Assembly (NCBI RefSeq): GCF_021440085.1
Contig: NZ_JAKCPW010000008.1
Span: forward strand, 124,001 to 188,000
DNA from: Dyadobacter sp. CY261
Lineage (GTDB): Bacteria; Bacteroidota; Bacteroidia; Cytophagales; Spirosomataceae
Direction: 5' to 3'
DNA length: 64,000 bases
Shown here: positions 43,538-51,107 of the stretch, piece after piece
How positions within the stretch are numbered: position 1 is the first letter of the stretch
Layout: every line of letters begins with the position of its first letter
Position numbers and translations under genes: made by a program
Notes under the pieces: model-generated
The model's database searches: none
Told to the model about the DNA's origin: nothing
Seen by the model: the letters and a program-made list of their open reading frames with translations, nothing else

Positions 43538-44359
43538 TTACACGGCTACCGGAGCCTTGATCCCCGGCCATGGGTTATAGTTCCGGAGTTCGAAATCTTC
43601 AAATTTAAAGTCTAATACATTTTTGATTGCCGGGTTTAGTATTAACTCCGGTAATGCCCTAGGCTCCCGGCTAAGTTGAGTTTCAACCTGTTCGAGGTGG
43701 TTCAAGTAGATGTGGGTATCGCCGCCGGTCCATACAAAATCGCCCAGATCCAGGTCGCATTCACGGGCAATCATCATCGTCAGCAATGCATAACTTGCGA
43801 TGTTGAACGGTACGCCCAGGAATACATCCGCACTGCGTTGATAAAGCTGGCACGAGAGCTTACCCTTCGTTTCACCGGCCTCGGTATCAGGTGGTGCCAC
43901 GTAAAACTGGAACAACGCATGGCATGGGTGCAGCTTCATTTGCGGCAGTTCGGAAGGGTTCCAAGCCGAAACGATGATCCTGCGCGAGTCCGGCGAATTT
44001 TTGAGTTGTTTCAAAACCTCCTGCAATTGATCAACGGATTTCCCGTCGGCACCTTCCCAACTTCTCCATTGCTTGCCGTAAACCGGACCGAGGTCGCCAT
44101 TTTCATCCGCCCATTCATCCCAGATCGACACGCCGTGCTCTTTCAGGTAACCGATGTTGGTATCGCCCTGTAAAAACCAAAGCAATTCATGGATAATCGA
44201 TTTGGTATGCACCTTTTTGGTCGTAACCAAGGGAAATCCCTTTTTCAGGTCGAAACGCATTTGATAGCCAAAAACACTGATGGTGCCGGTGCCGGTCCGG
44301 TCTGTTTTCTTAACGCCCTCTTTCAGAATATGGCGCAGCAGGTCGTGGTATTGTTGCAT
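43538..44359 (-). CDS. thyA: Thymidylate synthase ThyA
   Basis: The 273-residue enzyme methylates dUMP using methylene-tetrahydrofolate. The nucleophile is in the LPQMKLHPCHALFQF stretch, and DVFLGVPFNIASYALLT plus DFVWTGGDTHIYLNHL mark the folate and phosphate sites; KTDRTGTGT is near the N-terminus. It follows osmC by 12 nt, forming a small minus-strand group osmC-thyA-TRIC. Confidence 0.97.
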   Translation of the reverse strand: MQQYHDLLRHILKEGVKKTDRTGTGTISVFGYQMRFDLKKGFPLVTTKKVHTKSIIHELLWFLQGDTNIGYLKEHGVSIWDEWADENGDLGPVYGKQWRSWEGADGKSVDQLQEVLKQLKNSPDSRRIIVSAWNPSELPQMKLHPCHALFQFYVAPPDTEAGETKGKLSCQLYQRSADVFLGVPFNIASYALLTMMIARECDLDLGDFVWTGGDTHIYLNHLEQVETQLSREPRALPELILNPAIKNVLDFKFEDFELRNYNPWPGIKAPVAV

Positions 44360-44371
44360 GGATATTTGATA

Positions 44372-44800
44372 TTACACCGAAGCGATTTCAACGTCATAAG
44401 TAATGGTCGCCAACGCTTCCAATTGTGCGGTTGCCGAGCAGTATTTCTCCATCGAAAGGCCGATCGCGCGGTTGATCTTGCTCTCGTCGAGGTTGTTACC
44501 TGCGAATTTGAAGGTCAAATGGATTTTCCGGAAAGGTTTACGCTTTGTATCAGGCTCCTGCTCACGGTCACCGTCGGCCACAATGCGGAAGTCAGTGATG
44601 TCCTGGCGCTGCTTTTTGAGGATAAGCACTACGTCAATGGCACTGCAGCTTGCGAGGCCCATCAGCAACAGCTCCATCGGCCTCACGCCCAGATTGGTAC
44701 CGCCAATTTCAGGCGAGCCGTCGGTATGTACTTTTACTTCGGAGGAACCGGTGCCTTCGAAATGGAAGGCGTCATTCACGCGGACTAGTTCTACTTTCAT
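44372..44800 (-). CDS. OsmC/Ohr-family protein
   Basis: The 142-residue protein has the OsmC fold marks: IGGTNLGVRPMELLLMGLASC with the first cysteine and MEKYCSATAQL with the second, the pair used by peroxide-reducing members. It would protect from organic peroxides, but OsmC homologues with other jobs exist. I start at ATG 44800. A longer frame to 44959 runs through the hairpin-rich block and is not credible. Confidence 0.88.
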   Translation of the reverse strand: MKVELVRVNDAFHFEGTGSSEVKVHTDGSPEIGGTNLGVRPMELLLMGLASCSAIDVVLILKKQRQDITDFRIVADGDREQEPDTKRKPFRKIHLTFKFAGNNLDESKINRAIGLSMEKYCSATAQLEALATITYDVEIASV

Positions 44801-44865
44801 AATGGTTGCCTTCTCCCGAAAGCCGTCTTTAATTAATAATGCAATGGCGCAAGGCTTAAATATGG

Positions 44866-44960
44866 CTCGAAGCTCCTGCTTCGTGCCGACTATTGCGGAG
44901 GCCTCCGGCCGACACGCCCGGTCGCCTCGTATAGCTGTAACGGCTTTGAGACCGGCCAAA
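44866..44960. repeat. Hairpin-rich GC block between osmC and the pterin dehydratase gene
   Basis: The 310-nt gap between the two divergent genes holds a GC-rich block. CGAAGC-TCCT-GCTTCG (44868-44883) is a perfect 6-bp hairpin, CGGAGGCCTCCG (44896-44907) a perfect 12-bp palindrome, and GGCCG (44907-44911) can pair with CGGCC (44953-44957). Its composition differs from the AT-rich sequence beside it. It may be a dispersed repeat or an RNA structure; I cannot decide without a genome search. Confidence 0.4.
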
Positions 44961-45025
44961 GTTCAAATATACTTGAATGCACCCGAATCGGCTACCGCAC
45001 CTCGGAATTTCAGAAAGATTAGCGC

Positions 45026-45033
45026 TATATTCG
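45026..45033 (+). promoter_or_regulatory. Possible -7 box for the pterin dehydratase operon
   Basis: TATATTCG differs in one base from TAnnTTTG and lies 77 nt before the ATG at 45111. No -33 element is clear. Confidence 0.3.
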
Positions 45034-45110
45034 GGGGTAGAAATCGAGCCTGAAATCTCCGATGGCATGGGTATTTTGGCAAAAAGTATTACAACAAAAT
45101 ACCAGAAACC

Positions 45111-45347
45111 ATGTGGCAGGAAGAAGATAACAAACTCAAAAAAAGCTTTTCATTCAAGGATTTTCGGGAAGCTTTTGCCTTTATGAACAAAGTGGCCGAT
45201 GTTGTGAACGAAATGGACCATCATCCTTTCTGGACCAATATGTACAACAAGGTTAGTTTTGAATTGAATACCCACGATGCCGGCGACGTCGTAACAGAAA
45301 AGGACCACAAGCTGGCCGCTGCGATCGACCGGATTTATAACACATGA
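45111..45347 (+). CDS. 4a-hydroxytetrahydrobiopterin dehydratase (PCD/PhhB)
   Basis: The 78-residue protein has the PCD core SFSFKDFREAFAFMNKVA and DHHPFWTNMYNKVSFELNTHDAGDVV, with the paired histidines and the DHKLAAAID tail. It dehydrates the pterin carbinolamine formed by aromatic amino acid hydroxylases or acts in other pterin chemistry. No phenylalanine hydroxylase is nearby. It overlaps rsmI by 4 nt (ATGA), so translation is coupled. Confidence 0.9.
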   Translation: MWQEEDNKLKKSFSFKDFREAFAFMNKVADVVNEMDHHPFWTNMYNKVSFELNTHDAGDVVTEKDHKLAAAIDRIYNT

Positions 45348-46045
45348 AACTCTATATAGTACCTACGCCGATCGGCAACCTCGAAGACATTACATTAAGG
45401 GCTATCAACGTCTTGAAAAACGTCGATGTAGTCCTGGCAGAAGACACCCGCACGTCGGGGAACCTGCTTAAACATCTGGGCATTTCGAAACCTTTGCACA
45501 GCTATCACATTCATAACGAGCACCAGACCGTCTCGCGCGTGGTCGAACGCATCCGCAAGGGTGAGACGATGGCGCTTGTATCCGACGCAGGCACCCCGGC
45601 CATTTCCGATCCCGGTTTCCTGCTCGTGCGCGCATGCATCCGCGAGGGCGTACCCGTTGAATGCCTGCCCGGGCCTACCGCGTTTGTACCCGCACTGGTC
45701 AATTCTGGCTTGCCTAACGACCGTTTTACATTTGAAGGCTTTTTGCCACATAAAAAAGGTCGGCAGACCCGCCTGCAAAACCTCGTCAACGAGGAGCGGA
45801 CAATGGTTTTCTACGAATCGCCGCACCGATTGGTGAAGGCATTACAGCAGTTTTCGGAGTTTTTCGGGCCTGACAGGCAGGTTTCCGTATCGCGGGAATT
45901 GAGCAAGATGTTTGAAGAGAACGTTCGTGGGACAGTTACCGAAGTGATTGCGCATTTCGGCGACAAGCCTGTGAAAGGCGAAATCGTGATCGTGGTGGCA
46001 GGAAAGGCTGATGATAAAAGAAAATCCGATGAAGATGAGGATTAA
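45344..46045 (+). CDS. rsmI: 16S rRNA (cytidine(1402)-2'-O)-methyltransferase RsmI
   Basis: The 233-residue SAM-dependent enzyme methylates C1402 of 16S rRNA. The TIGR0096 start LYIVPTPIGNLEDITLRAINVL, EDTRTSGNLLKHL, VSDAGTPAISDPGFLLV and GPTAFVPALVNSGLP are all present; this is the tetrapyrrole methylase fold. The C-terminus is acidic-basic mixed (KADDKRKSDEDED). Operon: pterin dehydratase, rsmI, then the DUF4105 gene. Confidence 0.95.
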   Translation: MKLYIVPTPIGNLEDITLRAINVLKNVDVVLAEDTRTSGNLLKHLGISKPLHSYHIHNEHQTVSRVVERIRKGETMALVSDAGTPAISDPGFLLVRACIREGVPVECLPGPTAFVPALVNSGLPNDRFTFEGFLPHKKGRQTRLQNLVNEERTMVFYESPHRLVKALQQFSEFFGPDRQVSVSRELSKMFEENVRGTVTEVIAHFGDKPVKGEIVIVVAGKADDKRKSDEDED

Positions 46046-46082
46046 CCATTTAACCAACAATATGCATTTCCCCTCTCACATC

Positions 46083-47330
46083 ATGCGCCGACGTTTCGTA
46101 TTTCAATGGTCGCTTCTGCGGTTCGGAATGCTTTTAAGCCTTCTATGGCTGGCTAATCCGTCGGTTTTGCATGCGCAATTCACGACTTTGAGCCCTTCGG
46201 CAAAGATCAGCCTCGTTACTATTGCCCCGGGACAGGAATTGTATTCCGGCTTTGGCCATAGCGTACTTTGGGTCAACGATCCAGTAACAGGCATTGACCG
46301 TGCGTTCAATTATGGCACATTCAGTTTCCAGGAAGGTAATTTTTATATCAAATTCCTGAGAGGGACTTTGCCATACAGCATTTCCGTTTCGCCGCTTTCC
46401 TATCAGGTAGCGCATTACCAGGAAGAAAACCGCTCTATTTCAGAGCAGGTTTTAAATCTCTCGATTCCCCAAAAACAAAGACTGTATAATTTCCTCGAAA
46501 ACAATTACCTGCCCGAAAACCGGGAATATCAATACAAATTCTTTTACGACAACTGCGCCACGCGCATGACCGTGGCATTGAAAGCAGCTGTTGGCGACAG
46601 CCTCATTTACAATGGTTACACCAAAGAAAAATTGAGCTTCCGCCAGTGGATCGACCGGTATGCATTCAAACAAAACCCCTGGGCCGATTTCGGAATGGAT
46701 CTCGCCATAGGAGCGCCATCGGACGAAATCGCCACGCCCGAGCAGGCCACATTTTTGCCCGATAACCTGGCCATTGCATTTGCGGATGCAAAGGTAAAAA
46801 CAGCAAACGGCACGGTTCCGCTGGTATCCGCAACACGGAAAATATTTACAGCTGCCCCCGCACCGCCCGTTAGCCCGCTGACACCAACGGTCGTTTTTTG
46901 GTCGCTGGCCATCCTGACACTCGCGTTTACCTACTGGCAAATCCGCACCGAACGGGTCGATTTTGTACTTGATAAAATACTTTTCGGCATTGCCGGGCTT
47001 GCAGGCTGGATTTTGCTGCTTCTCTGGTTTGGCACGAACCACGGCGTGACCAGCTGGAATTATGATGTGCTCTGGGCATTTCCATTGTGGATGCCCCTTA
47101 TTTTTTCCCTTTCGAAAACCAGGAAACCCAGCTGGTTTCAATATCTGTTGATTTTTTATGCATTTCTGTTACTTTGCGCAACCGGCAATGTGATGAAGCA
47201 TAATTATGTGGTCATTCCTATCCTGGCGATGCTGATCATCAGGGTTTACTATATTAACAATTCACTTTCAAAAATTCCTAAAAAGGAAATTGCGTATGGA
47301 TCTGGAGTTGCTGACACAAAAAACCATTGA
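46083..47330 (+). CDS. DUF4105-family membrane protein
   Basis: The product of about 415 residues has an N-terminal hydrophobic segment (FGMLLSLLWLANPSVLHA) that works as a signal, then the DUF4105 domain with LYSGFGHSVLWVND, FNYGTFSFQEGNFYIKFLRG and FFYDNCATRM, and four C-terminal membrane helices from about residue 270. The conserved His and Cys-Asn-Asp positions suggest a papain-like or NlpC-like fold (family inference); the role is unknown. Starts at 46011 and 46062 are also possible. Its stop lies 35 nt inside the inositol phosphatase gene. Confidence 0.78.
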   Translation: MRRRFVFQWSLLRFGMLLSLLWLANPSVLHAQFTTLSPSAKISLVTIAPGQELYSGFGHSVLWVNDPVTGIDRAFNYGTFSFQEGNFYIKFLRGTLPYSISVSPLSYQVAHYQEENRSISEQVLNLSIPQKQRLYNFLENNYLPENREYQYKFFYDNCATRMTVALKAAVGDSLIYNGYTKEKLSFRQWIDRYAFKQNPWADFGMDLAIGAPSDEIATPEQATFLPDNLAIAFADAKVKTANGTVPLVSATRKIFTAAPAPPVSPLTPTVVFWSLAILTLAFTYWQIRTERVDFVLDKILFGIAGLAGWILLLLWFGTNHGVTSWNYDVLWAFPLWMPLIFSLSKTRKPSWFQYLLIFYAFLLLCATGNVMKHNYVVIPILAMLIIRVYYINNSLSKIPKKEIAYGSGVADTKNH

Positions 47331-48090
47331 AATAGTAAGGCAGGCGTCCTCATTTATCCAGCAGGAAGCAGCCCTTTTTTCTCGTGATAAAATCGAGTAC
47401 AAAGACCTCAACAACTTGGTATCCTACGTCGACAAGGAAGCTGAAAAGCTCCTGGTGGCTGGTTTGCAGGAAATCCTTCCCGAAGCCAGTTTCATCACCG
47501 AAGAAGGCACCACCGGCCAGGAACCCGATCCAAGCGCATTGAACTGGATCATCGATCCGCTCGACGGCACCACGAATTTCATCCACGGCATCCCCGTGTA
47601 TTGCGTGAGTGTAGGCCTCGCCCGCGGGAAAGAACTGCTTGTAGGCGTGATCCACGAGCCGAGCCTGAATGAAATGTTTTACACCTGGAAAGGCGGCGGT
47701 GCCTGGTGCAATGGAAAAAATATCAGGATCTCGACCGTCCCCAGATTGCAGGACTCCCTCATTGCCACCGGCTTCCCCTACTCCCGCTTTGAAAAGCAAA
47801 AACGCTATATGTACATCCTCGAACTCCTCATGCAAAAAACCCACGGCATCCGCCGCATGGGCGCGGCAGCGGTAGATTTGGCATACGTGGCAGCAGGCCG
47901 TTTCGATGGTTTCTATGAATACAATCTCAATTCCTGGGACATGGCAGCAGGTACGCTGCTCATCAAAGAAGCCGGCGGCATTGTAACTGATTTCAAAGGC
48001 GGCGACAATTACCTTTTCGGAGGCGACATTATCGCAGCAGCCCCCGGAGCACACCCCGAACTGGTGCAGGTGATCAGTGAAAATTTCTAA
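47296..48090 (+). CDS. Inositol monophosphatase family protein
   Basis: The 264-residue Mg-dependent phosphatase has the family motifs EEGT (E of the first metal site), WIIDPLDGTTNFIHG and SWDMAAGTLLIKEAGG. It would hydrolyse inositol phosphates or a related substrate such as 3'-phosphoadenosine-5'-phosphate; the two cannot be separated by motif reading. The ATG 47296 overlaps the DUF4105 gene end by 35 nt, which indicates co-translation. Confidence 0.92.
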   Translation: MDLELLTQKTIEIVRQASSFIQQEAALFSRDKIEYKDLNNLVSYVDKEAEKLLVAGLQEILPEASFITEEGTTGQEPDPSALNWIIDPLDGTTNFIHGIPVYCVSVGLARGKELLVGVIHEPSLNEMFYTWKGGGAWCNGKNIRISTVPRLQDSLIATGFPYSRFEKQKRYMYILELLMQKTHGIRRMGAAAVDLAYVAAGRFDGFYEYNLNSWDMAAGTLLIKEAGGIVTDFKGGDNYLFGGDIIAAAPGAHPELVQVISENF

Positions 48091-48186
48091 ACAGTTAGAA
48101 GTCCTTAGGTCAGGATGTCAATAGGTCAGGATATTGCACGCCTTCCTATTCAGTTATTCAAAATTCACTCATTAACACCACCACAC

Positions 48187-48723
48187 ATGAACCCGTACGA
48201 CCTCCGCTACCCTATTGGAGACTTCCAAGCGCAGGATAGCTATACCCCTGCCGAAATAAAAACCAATATTCAGATTATAAGTGCATTGCCTTCTAAATTC
48301 ATCAATTTACTGGGCGGATGGGATGATCATAAGCTGGACACTCCATATCGCCCGGAGGGCTGGACGGTGCGGCAATTGATTCACCATGTGGCCGATAGCC
48401 ATATCAATGCTTACACGCGTTGCAGGCTGGCCATGACAGAGGATAATCCGGTGATCAAGCCTTATGAAGAGCAACTGTGGGCAGAGTTACCAGATGCGAA
48501 AACGGCGCAAGTGGAACTTTCGTTACAGCTCATCCGCTATGTGCATTTACGCTGGGTGCTGTTACTGAATTCGTTGGATGAAAATGATCTTGCACGAACC
48601 TACTTTCACCCCGGCTCTCAGAAATCTTTCCGTCTCGATGAAGTCATAGCCAATTATGCATGGCACAGCGAGCACCATTATCAGCATGCATTCAGGCTGG
48701 CGCAGCGGAACAATTGGCAGTAA
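48187..48723 (+). CDS. DinB/YfiT-family putative metal-dependent hydrolase or bacillithiol transferase
   Basis: The 178-residue protein begins NPYDLRYPIGDFQ, the YfiT family start, and has the metal-binding histidines in LIHHVADSHINAYTR and AWHSEHHYQHAF. These are the DinB four-helix bundle proteins, some of which conjugate bacillithiol to electrophiles. I start at ATG 48187; the in-frame upstream start at 48115 has no homology support. Confidence 0.85.
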   Translation: MNPYDLRYPIGDFQAQDSYTPAEIKTNIQIISALPSKFINLLGGWDDHKLDTPYRPEGWTVRQLIHHVADSHINAYTRCRLAMTEDNPVIKPYEEQLWAELPDAKTAQVELSLQLIRYVHLRWVLLLNSLDENDLARTYFHPGSQKSFRLDEVIANYAWHSEHHYQHAFRLAQRNNWQ

Positions 48724-48741
48724 ATTGCAGTTAAGGTGTTT

Positions 48742-48900
48742 ATGGAAACTCAACGAATCGTCGTTTATATATTGTTTCTGTTGGCTGCAGGTTATATGGG
48801 CTGGCGGATATGGCAGGCGTTTGATAGGCGTAACAGCGGCGGCTGTGCAAAAGGATGTGGATGCGCTGCGGATAAAGTGAGTTCGGTTAAAATCAAATAG
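48742..48900 (+). CDS. Small cysteine-rich membrane protein (FeoB-associated type)
   Basis: A 52-codon gene starts with ATG at 48742, 18 nt after the DinB gene, and ends with TAG at 48898-48900. The product has one transmembrane helix (IVVYILFLLAAGYMGWRIW, residues 6-24) and a C-terminal cysteine cluster NSGGCAKGCGCAADK with Cys at 35, 39 and 41. This matches the FeoB-associated Cys-rich membrane protein pattern, but no feoAB genes are in the window. The small size hides it from most ORF cut-offs. Confidence 0.7.
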   Translation: METQRIVVYILFLLAAGYMGWRIWQAFDRRNSGGCAKGCGCAADKVSSVKIK

Positions 48901-48919
48901 ATTTCTCGCTCAGAGAATG

Positions 48920-48946
48920 CAAAAGGCCCCAAAATGGGGCCTTTTG
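48920..48946. terminator. Bidirectional terminator between the small gene and acs
   Basis: CAAAAGGCCCC (48920-48930) and GGGGCCTTTTG (48936-48946) form a perfect 11-bp stem with loop AAAAT. Both sides carry T/A-rich flanks, so it could stop transcription from the plus-strand gene and from acs on the minus strand. Confidence 0.8.
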
Positions 48947-48969
48947 ACTTATGAATCTCAATTCGGATC

Positions 48970-50859
48970 TTACAATTTACCTGCCTTGATCTCCTCCACA
49001 ACAGCAGGGTCCAGCAACGTCGATGTATCGCCCAGGTTGCTCACATCACCTTCCGAAATTTTTCTTAGAATCCGGCGCATGATCTTGCCGGAACGTGTTT
49101 TTGGCAGACCAGAAACAAACTGAACTTTATCAGGTCTCGCGATCGGACCGATAATTCGGGAAACGGTCGCAGAAATATCTTTTCTGAACATTTCAGGATC
49201 GTCCGGCGCATGCTCCGTGATTACGTAAGCGTAAATGCCTTGGCCCTTGATATCGTGCGGGTAACCGACTACCGCCGATTCTACGACGCCAAGGTGCATA
49301 TTGATCGCATTCTCCACCTCGGCAGTACCAATACGGTGACCAGATACGTTCAGTACGTCATCGACGCGGCCAGTGATGCGGTAGTATCCGTCCTCGTCGC
49401 GCAAGCAGCCGTCGCCCGTGAAATACTTCCCGGGGTAAGCCGAGAAGTAGGTTTGGCGGCAGCGCTCGTGGTCGCCGTAGGTAGTGCGGATGATGCCCGG
49501 CCACGGAAATTTAATACAAAGGTTACCACTTACGCCATTTCCTTCTATTTCCTGGCCAGCTTCATCTACCAGCACAGGCTGAATGCCCGGCAATGGCAAT
49601 GTAGCGAATGTCGGTTTTTCGGGCGTGATGCCGGCCAACGGCGAAATCATGATACCGCCGTTTTCGGTCTGCCACCAGGTGTCGACCAACGGGCAATGGT
49701 CACCGCCGATGTTGGTTTTGTACCAATGCCATGCTTCCTCGTTGATAGGCTCCCCTACCGAACCAAGTTTGCGCAAAGAAGAGAAATCATGTCCTTTTAC
49801 GTAATCCAGACCAAAGCCCATCAGCGAGCGGATGGCCGTAGGAGCCGTGTACAGGATATTTACTTTATGTCTTTCAACAATTTTCCAAAAACGGCTTGCA
49901 TCCGGGTAAGTTGGAACACCCTCGAACACCACGGAAGTAGCACCGTAGCAAAGCGGCCCGTAAACAATGTAGCTGTGACCGGTGATCCAGCCAATATCGG
50001 CCGTACAGAAATGCACTTCGCCTGGTTCATACTGGAATACATTCGCAAATGTGTACGTCGCGTAGATCATGTAACCGCCGCAGGTATGCACTACACCTTT
50101 CGGTTTCCCTGTCGACCCGGAAGTATAGAGAATGAAAAGCATATCCTCAGCGTCCATCGGCTCGGCCGGGCACACGGAATTCACTTGTTTTACTTCTTCT
50201 TCCCACCACAGATCCCGGCCTTTCAGCATATGCACCGGGGTACGGGTACGCGTCATCACGATCACGTTTTTAACAGAAGAACATTGTACAAGCGCCTCAT
50301 CCACAGTGTCTTTCATAGGAATCACCTTAGGGCCGCGGAATGCGCCGTCGGAAGTGATCACCATTGTGCATTCTGCGTCATTGATCCTGTCGGCAATGGA
50401 TTTTGCAGAAAAGCCACCAAAAACCACCGAATGCACCGCACCGATACGCGCACAGGCGAGCACAGCAACAGTCAGCTCAGGCACCATCGGCAGGTATATA
50501 CAAACCCTGTCGCCTTTTTGCACGCCATGTTTCTTCAACACATTGGCAAAACGGCAAACCTGGTCAAACAATACGTTGTAGGTGAGTGTCACCGCCTTGT
50601 CCTCTGGGTTGTTAGGTTCCCAGATAATCGCGGGCTGATCACCGCGTTCGGCCAGGTGGCGGTCCAGCGCGTTTTCCGTGATGTTCATTACACCACCTTC
50701 AAACCATTTCGTACGCGCTTCCTGAAAGTCCCAGCTTAGCACTTTCTTCCACGGTTTACGCCATTGAAATTGTTGGGCCACTTCTGCCCAGAAACCTTCG
50801 GGATCGTCTACACTTTGCTGGTAGGCAACCTTATACTCTTCAAAGGTCTTAATTCTCAT
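48970..50859 (-). CDS. acs: Acetyl-coenzyme A synthetase
   Basis: The 629-residue enzyme makes acetyl-CoA from acetate, ATP and CoA through acetyl-AMP. Seen: the P-loop-like LYTSGSTGKPKGVVHT, the WWQTENGG motif, YFTGDGCLRDEDGYYRITGR and the C-terminal KTRSGKIMRRILRK with the lysine that is acetylated in regulation. A strong terminator follows. A long antisense frame on the opposite strand is only a shadow. Confidence 0.96.
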   Translation of the reverse strand: MRIKTFEEYKVAYQQSVDDPEGFWAEVAQQFQWRKPWKKVLSWDFQEARTKWFEGGVMNITENALDRHLAERGDQPAIIWEPNNPEDKAVTLTYNVLFDQVCRFANVLKKHGVQKGDRVCIYLPMVPELTVAVLACARIGAVHSVVFGGFSAKSIADRINDAECTMVITSDGAFRGPKVIPMKDTVDEALVQCSSVKNVIVMTRTRTPVHMLKGRDLWWEEEVKQVNSVCPAEPMDAEDMLFILYTSGSTGKPKGVVHTCGGYMIYATYTFANVFQYEPGEVHFCTADIGWITGHSYIVYGPLCYGATSVVFEGVPTYPDASRFWKIVERHKVNILYTAPTAIRSLMGFGLDYVKGHDFSSLRKLGSVGEPINEEAWHWYKTNIGGDHCPLVDTWWQTENGGIMISPLAGITPEKPTFATLPLPGIQPVLVDEAGQEIEGNGVSGNLCIKFPWPGIIRTTYGDHERCRQTYFSAYPGKYFTGDGCLRDEDGYYRITGRVDDVLNVSGHRIGTAEVENAINMHLGVVESAVVGYPHDIKGQGIYAYVITEHAPDDPEMFRKDISATVSRIIGPIARPDKVQFVSGLPKTRSGKIMRRILRKISEGDVSNLGDTSTLLDPAVVEEIKAGKL

Positions 50860-51078
50860 GATAATAAAGGTTTTAAACAGGGAAATTTAGGATTGAGCGA
50901 CAAGTTATAATTTTCATTTGGTTAGTCCTACTCAGAAAGAAACTGTATTAAGGACACATACAGGCCATTTTACTGAGTATCAATTGGTAGCAGGGCATCG
51001 ACTTTTGCTATGATTCTGATAATATTTCAAATTGCCCCTTCGCAGCTTCCCTGTTATCGCCGCCCGGCAAAAATGATG

Positions 51079-51086
51079 TACTTTCG
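51079..51086 (+). promoter_or_regulatory. Possible -7 box for the THUMP-like methyltransferase gene
   Basis: TACTTTCG differs in one base from TAnnTTTG and lies 21 nt upstream of the ATG at 51108. The 248-nt gap to acs holds no other clear element. Confidence 0.35.
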
Positions 51087-51107
51087 GAACCAGAACTAGT
51101 TGAACAA

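Noticed and set aside
44801..44959. N-terminal extension of the OsmC gene
   Set aside because: The extension runs through the hairpin-rich block, has no OsmC homology, and a proper ATG exists at 44800.
49210..50739. Long open frame of 509 codons on the plus strand
   Set aside because: It lies wholly antisense to acs, has no family resemblance and is explained by codon bias of the real gene.
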